A stretch of DNA of 64,000 bases, from assembly GCA_016938685.1 (NCBI GenBank), contig JAFGUD010000235.1, positions 1 through 64,000 of the forward strand, given 5' to 3'. This document shows positions 60,620-64,000 of this stretch, piece by piece. Position 1 is the first letter of the stretch. Every line of letters starts with the position of its first letter. Below the pieces are notes generated by a model. That model ran no database searches and had not been told where the DNA came from. It saw nothing but the letters and a program-made list of their open reading frames with translations. Source of the DNA: Bacteroidales bacterium. Lineage in GTDB: Bacteria; Bacteroidota; Bacteroidia; Bacteroidales; JAFGUD01. Both the position numbers and the translations under genes were made by a program.

Positions 60620-63285
60620 TGTTTTTTAAAAAATAAGCCAACAGCAAGATAATCATCTACTTGTTTCATATCTTTTTTCCAATTTATAAATTCATCTTCA
60701 ATTAATATATCATGTTCATCAAACTCAGAATTCTGAATTTTGGTCAACATTTCGTTTATTCTTTGAACACCAAACTTCCGCATATCTTCTCTTCTGATTT
60801 GATTCATAAATCCATCAGTTTGCAGGTATAAAATATCATTATAATTCAATGTTGTTTTTCGTAAATTGTAGTCAAAATTACGTTTTTCAATGAAAACTCG
60901 TTTATCAACATCTAACATGGTTACTTGTTTGTTTCGCGCTAAATGAGCTATTAAATTTTCGCCACAGTAAAGAAATTCTCCTGTTTTTATATTCAAACTA
61001 GAAAAGAAAATATCAAAACTATCTTCAATTCCTTGATTTTTATCTATTATTTCAAAGAAATTTATCTTAAGTAATTTAACAAATTCATCGGGTCTAATAG
61101 TTGCTATTTCAGGATTTTCTGCAAGTAATTCTTCAAACAATGTTTTTATCAAAATAGTAATAAAAGTAGACGTGATATTATGTCCGGTGCTATCTATTAC
61201 AGCTATCAATAAATAATCGCCAACAGGATGGCTAAACCAAATATCGCCACTAACTGTCTCTTTTGGCAATGAAAGCTCAAAATATTGAGAAGACATATTT
61301 TTTTGAGAACTCAACAGGGTCTTCAATATTACATTTGAATATTCAACGCTACTATTTATTGTAGAAATTTTCTTTTCAATTATTTCTTTTTGGGCTAATA
61401 TTTCCTCATTTTTATTTTCTAAGACATCAATATTTGTTGAGATTTCGGAAGTTCGTTCAATTATTTCATTATTCAAATCCTCAACAATTCCATTTGTTAT
61501 ATTTAGCTCTTCTAATTTTTCATCTAGAGAGGCTTGATTTATAAGTAATTGTTCTTTTTGTTTTGTTATAGTCTCTATTCTTTTTTCAACAATAGTTTCA
61601 AGATTTTTATTCAGATTTTCCAAAGAATAATAATATATATAATTATCCAAAAAAGTAGAGAACTCAGTATGTAGCATTTCTAAAACATCAGCATCTTGCT
61701 TTCTATTAATCCTTGAATTTTTAAGAAAAATAAAAGCTTTAATACTATTTTTATCAAAAACAGGATAAGCCAAACTGTTTTTTTCAACAACAACATTTCT
61801 TGTTATTCTCATTTTTTCGATCACCGACTTATCTACGGAATACTTCAATGGTTCATTTAAATATGACGCTCTAATAAAGCCGTCTTTATATAAAATTTCA
61901 CTCTTAATATTTTCATTGTTTTCTATAAAAATTGCAGATTCAACCGATTTTAAATTATCTGAAATAATTTTCAGCATTTTTTCAAGCTCAAAGGGCTTAA
62001 TGTTAGTAAGTTGATTTCTGATATAATTTACATTTCCCCACAATTGAGAATATTTTGTATTGGTACTATGAGCAGAAGAAATATTAAGAGCTAAAATGAT
62101 AGCGTTTGTAAGAATAAAAACAAATAAACCAAAATTTGCCAAATAAGGAGTAGAAATTAAGTTCATATAGGAAAACAAGTCATTTAACATCGATAATACA
62201 ATAACGACTGTTCCGATAAGAATAAGAAAAGCTCTTCGATCTCTTTTCAACGAAAGTTTGGAAAGCAAAAATATGATATAAAAAAAAGCAACAAGTGTAA
62301 CACCTAAAAAAGGATAAAGGGTACTTGTAAAAAAAGAGGCTTTGGTAACAATAATGAGTCCTGAGAACACAAAAAGAAATCCCATAATTATTCTGGAAAA
62401 AATATTTTTCAATAATTTTTCCTGTATAAATATTTGACGAAGAAAAAGAACAAAGAATATTATTCGCCCATAGTTTGAAATAAAATCAATTTTTTTTGTT
62501 AATTCCCATGTCATATTTGAGAAGACATCTGTAAATATGCTTTCTCCATTAACTGATGCAAATAAAGCACTTAATAGTATTGTTAAACTAAAATAAAGAG
62601 GCGCAACTCCTCCATTTTTAATAAACAAAAAATTAAACAAAAAGAAGATTGCAATTATTAAAAAACTACCTAACATAAAAAAAGTAGAAATAAGCCCTTT
62701 TGATTGGGATTTCACAATTGTCTGAGGTTTCCCAATAATAATTTTATTTTGAATACCTCCTACTCTATGATGAAAATTGCTAACCTGAATGACAATACTA
62801 GTCGTATCATTTTGTGATTCAAAAAAAACAATTTGTGGATTTAAATCAGGAACAGAAGAATTGGCATTAGTGCCTACGGTTCCATTTTGAGCGACTAATA
62901 AATCATCAACCCAAATATTATAAGCAGTTTCAATCCGTTTGAACTTTAATGCATATTCTCCTTTGGGAATTACTAATTGTAGATGAAAAGTACCATAAGT
63001 AAAGTTTCCTATTTTCTGACCATCAACTATATAATTATTCCAAACACTATTTACTTTAACAAAAGCTGCCGTATCAGCAGAGTATTTTTCGAAATTAGAA
63101 GGTATTAATAGTTTTTTCCAATAAAATTCCCACTGTCCATCAAGTGGAAACATTTGATTTTCAAAAATTGAGTCAACTTTCAACACACCATTTTCAGCCA
63201 ACTGAAAATCGGTTTTTTGCTGTTTACAAGAAAAAAGCACTAATGTTAACAACAATATTACTATATGTAATAATTTTTTTTTCAT
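60616..63285 (-). CDS. 7TMR-DISM receptor with C-terminal SpoIIE/PP2C domain (second in operon)
   Basis: An 889-residue paralogue of the following gene, with the same order: lipobox LFSC (Cys20), DISM extracellular domain ('DGQWEFYWKKLLIP'), seven membrane helices (~195-400), a GAF-like region, a coiled coil and SpoIIE (~655-889). Metal-binding Asp residues are kept (SGDIWF, IDSTG, QTDGF, QVDDYLAVG). The catalytic loop is GHNITSTF instead of GHGVPGA. It starts 2 bases after the stop of the upstream SpoIIE gene and overlaps the next gene by 4 bases. Confidence 0.87.
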   Translation of the reverse strand: MKKKLLHIVILLLTLVLFSCKQQKTDFQLAENGVLKVDSIFENQMFPLDGQWEFYWKKLLIPSNFEKYSADTAAFVKVNSVWNNYIVDGQKIGNFTYGTFHLQLVIPKGEYALKFKRIETAYNIWVDDLLVAQNGTVGTNANSSVPDLNPQIVFFESQNDTTSIVIQVSNFHHRVGGIQNKIIIGKPQTIVKSQSKGLISTFFMLGSFLIIAIFFLFNFLFIKNGGVAPLYFSLTILLSALFASVNGESIFTDVFSNMTWELTKKIDFISNYGRIIFFVLFLRQIFIQEKLLKNIFSRIIMGFLFVFSGLIIVTKASFFTSTLYPFLGVTLVAFFYIIFLLSKLSLKRDRRAFLILIGTVVIVLSMLNDLFSYMNLISTPYLANFGLFVFILTNAIILALNISSAHSTNTKYSQLWGNVNYIRNQLTNIKPFELEKMLKIISDNLKSVESAIFIENNENIKSEILYKDGFIRASYLNEPLKYSVDKSVIEKMRITRNVVVEKNSLAYPVFDKNSIKAFIFLKNSRINRKQDADVLEMLHTEFSTFLDNYIYYYSLENLNKNLETIVEKRIETITKQKEQLLINQASLDEKLEELNITNGIVEDLNNEIIERTSEISTNIDVLENKNEEILAQKEIIEKKISTINSSVEYSNVILKTLLSSQKNMSSQYFELSLPKETVSGDIWFSHPVGDYLLIAVIDSTGHNITSTFITILIKTLFEELLAENPEIATIRPDEFVKLLKINFFEIIDKNQGIEDSFDIFFSSLNIKTGEFLYCGENLIAHLARNKQVTMLDVDKRVFIEKRNFDYNLRKTTLNYNDILYLQTDGFMNQIRREDMRKFGVQRINEMLTKIQNSEFDEHDILIEDEFINWKKDMKQVDDYLAVGLFFKKQ

Positions 63286-63287
63286 TA

Positions 63288-64000
63288 TTAAACAAGAAAA
63301 CTTACGATACTAACATCGTCAATCTGGGAATTATTTCTCTTCCAGCTTTTAAATGTATCAATCAAAATATCAGACTGTTCTTTGAAAGGAAATTTTTGAA
63401 TATCAATCAGAAGTTTTTTAAAATTAGCCATGTAGTATTTTGTGTAATTTTCGCCTCCAAATTGATCAACATATCCATCAGTAAATAAATAAATAATATC
63501 GTTTTCCCGAAGAGTTAAAGAGTTATTAGAAAATGGTTTTTCATAACCTTCTATGTATGAACCTATTGGCATCCTATCGCCCTTAATATGAATAATTTCA
63601 TTATTTCGGATAATAAAAATTGGATTGTAAGCTCCTGAAACTGATAATTCTTTTGTATCCGAATTATAAATACAAAAACTCATATCAAAACCATCTTTAA
63701 TTGCCTGATTTTCGTCTGTTAACTGCTTAATAATTGTTTCTCGGAGTATATTTAAAATATTTGCAGGAGTAAAATCAGAATTTGATGCAAAAGTTTTATT
63801 AACAGCTTTGTTAATTAGTCTTATACCAAGCAAGCTCATTAAAGCACCGGGAACACCATGTCCTGTGCTATCTGCAAGAGCAAAAATAAATTTATTTTCT
63901 ATTTTTTTACTCCAGAAAAAATCGCCGCTAACAATGTCTCTTGGAAAATCTATCACAAAAAAATCTCGAAAAGGAATATTCTCCTCTTCTTGTTTTAGTG
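63288..64000 (-). CDS. SpoIIE/PP2C phosphatase, 5' part beyond the window (first in operon)
   Basis: The frame stays open to the right edge, so the gene is cut; 237 codons are visible. It has a canonical SpoIIE domain: 'PRDIVSGDFFW', 'LADSTGHGVPGALMSLLG', 'GAYNPIFIIR', 'IYLFTDGYVDQFGG' and 'QIDDVSIV'. All expected metal ligands and the GHGVPGA loop are intact. A GTG at 63954-63956 is only an internal codon: in-frame residues before it fit the family (…RDFFVIDFPRDIVSGD). Such domains dephosphorylate anti-anti-sigma-like proteins. What precedes it is unknown. Confidence 0.9.
   Translation of the reverse strand, partial: LKQEEENIPFRDFFVIDFPRDIVSGDFFWSKKIENKFIFALADSTGHGVPGALMSLLGIRLINKAVNKTFASNSDFTPANILNILRETIIKQLTDENQAIKDGFDMSFCIYNSDTKELSVSGAYNPIFIIRNNEIIHIKGDRMPIGSYIEGYEKPFSNNSLTLRENDIIYLFTDGYVDQFGGENYTKYYMANFKKLLIDIQKFPFKEQSDILIDTFKSWKRNNSQIDDVSIVSFLV

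Noticed and set aside
1-64000. tRNA or rRNA genes
   Set aside because: No cloverleaf with GGTTCGAATCC-like arms and no rRNA segment was recognised in either strand by eye; a covariance-model scan would settle this.

Overview
This 64 kb window is a strongly AT-rich chromosomal segment from a member of the Bacteroidota, most likely an environmental Bacteroidia lineage. The evidence is: type A and type B type IX secretion (T9SS) sorting domains, the gliding genes gldF and gldG, a TonB receptor with a carboxypeptidase-regulatory plug extension, DUF5686, DUF4831 and DUF2723 proteins, and repeated promoter-like TTTG-N18..20-TAnnTTTG elements typical of this phylum. No rRNA, tRNA, CRISPR array, phage or insertion sequence was seen. 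Most of the window is core genome, with a few accessory islands.

Layout. 1-4000: the 3' end of an unknown gene, then a leftward operon of a Wzz-like membrane protein, a DUF4831 lipoprotein and an archaeal-type GatD. 4000-7800: rightward peroxiredoxin, two secreted proteins, rlmN and a small secreted protein. 7800-12000: leftward NifU-like and Mrp Fe-S carriers, Kdo transferase waaA and trkA. 12100-15500: a giant DUF2723 (TMEM260-like) membrane protein. 15500-19530: a rightward three-gene accessory cassette (LRR-KAP NTPase, EAD-like helical adaptor, DUF2804) which is the best candidate for an undescribed conflict or signalling system. 19500-21000: GT2 glycosyltransferase, a 3x40 bp tandem repeat, and a YbjQ protein coupled to a 46-residue membrane peptide.

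21000-34100: surface and envelope genes (a T9SS type B protein, a Trp-rich repeat protein, an ankyrin plus predicted beta-barrel protein, polyphosphate kinase, a T9SS type A protein, a PASTA protein), the futalosine-pathway enzyme MqnE and a large His-rich protein with FloA-like segments. 34200-37000: a His-rich small protein and TonB receptor behind an operator-like palindrome, suggesting metal uptake. 37000-42500: HglS-like dioxygenase, a double-rhodanese lipoprotein and porin downstream of a perfect CRP-type palindrome, and a lipoprotein. 42600-47400: a GT39-type glycosyltransferase with a frameshift at a slippery T6 tract, a gap holding two inverted-repeat elements, and alaS. 47600-57800: a DUF4143 ATPase, gldF-gldG-LolA-like, DUF5686, a secreted protein family often misnamed asparagine synthetase B, and proline dehydrogenase.

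57900-64000: a leftward operon of three SpoIIE/PP2C phosphatase genes. The first is cut by the window edge and keeps the canonical catalytic loop. The next two are lipobox-bearing 7TMR-DISM receptors whose PP2C loop has diverged.

Together the genes describe a Gram-negative cell with Kdo-containing LPS, T9SS surface proteins, menaquinone made through futalosine, TonB-dependent metal uptake and partner-switching type phosphatase signalling. Several start sites are placed downstream of the longest possible start, because a promoter or terminator lies over the upstream one.
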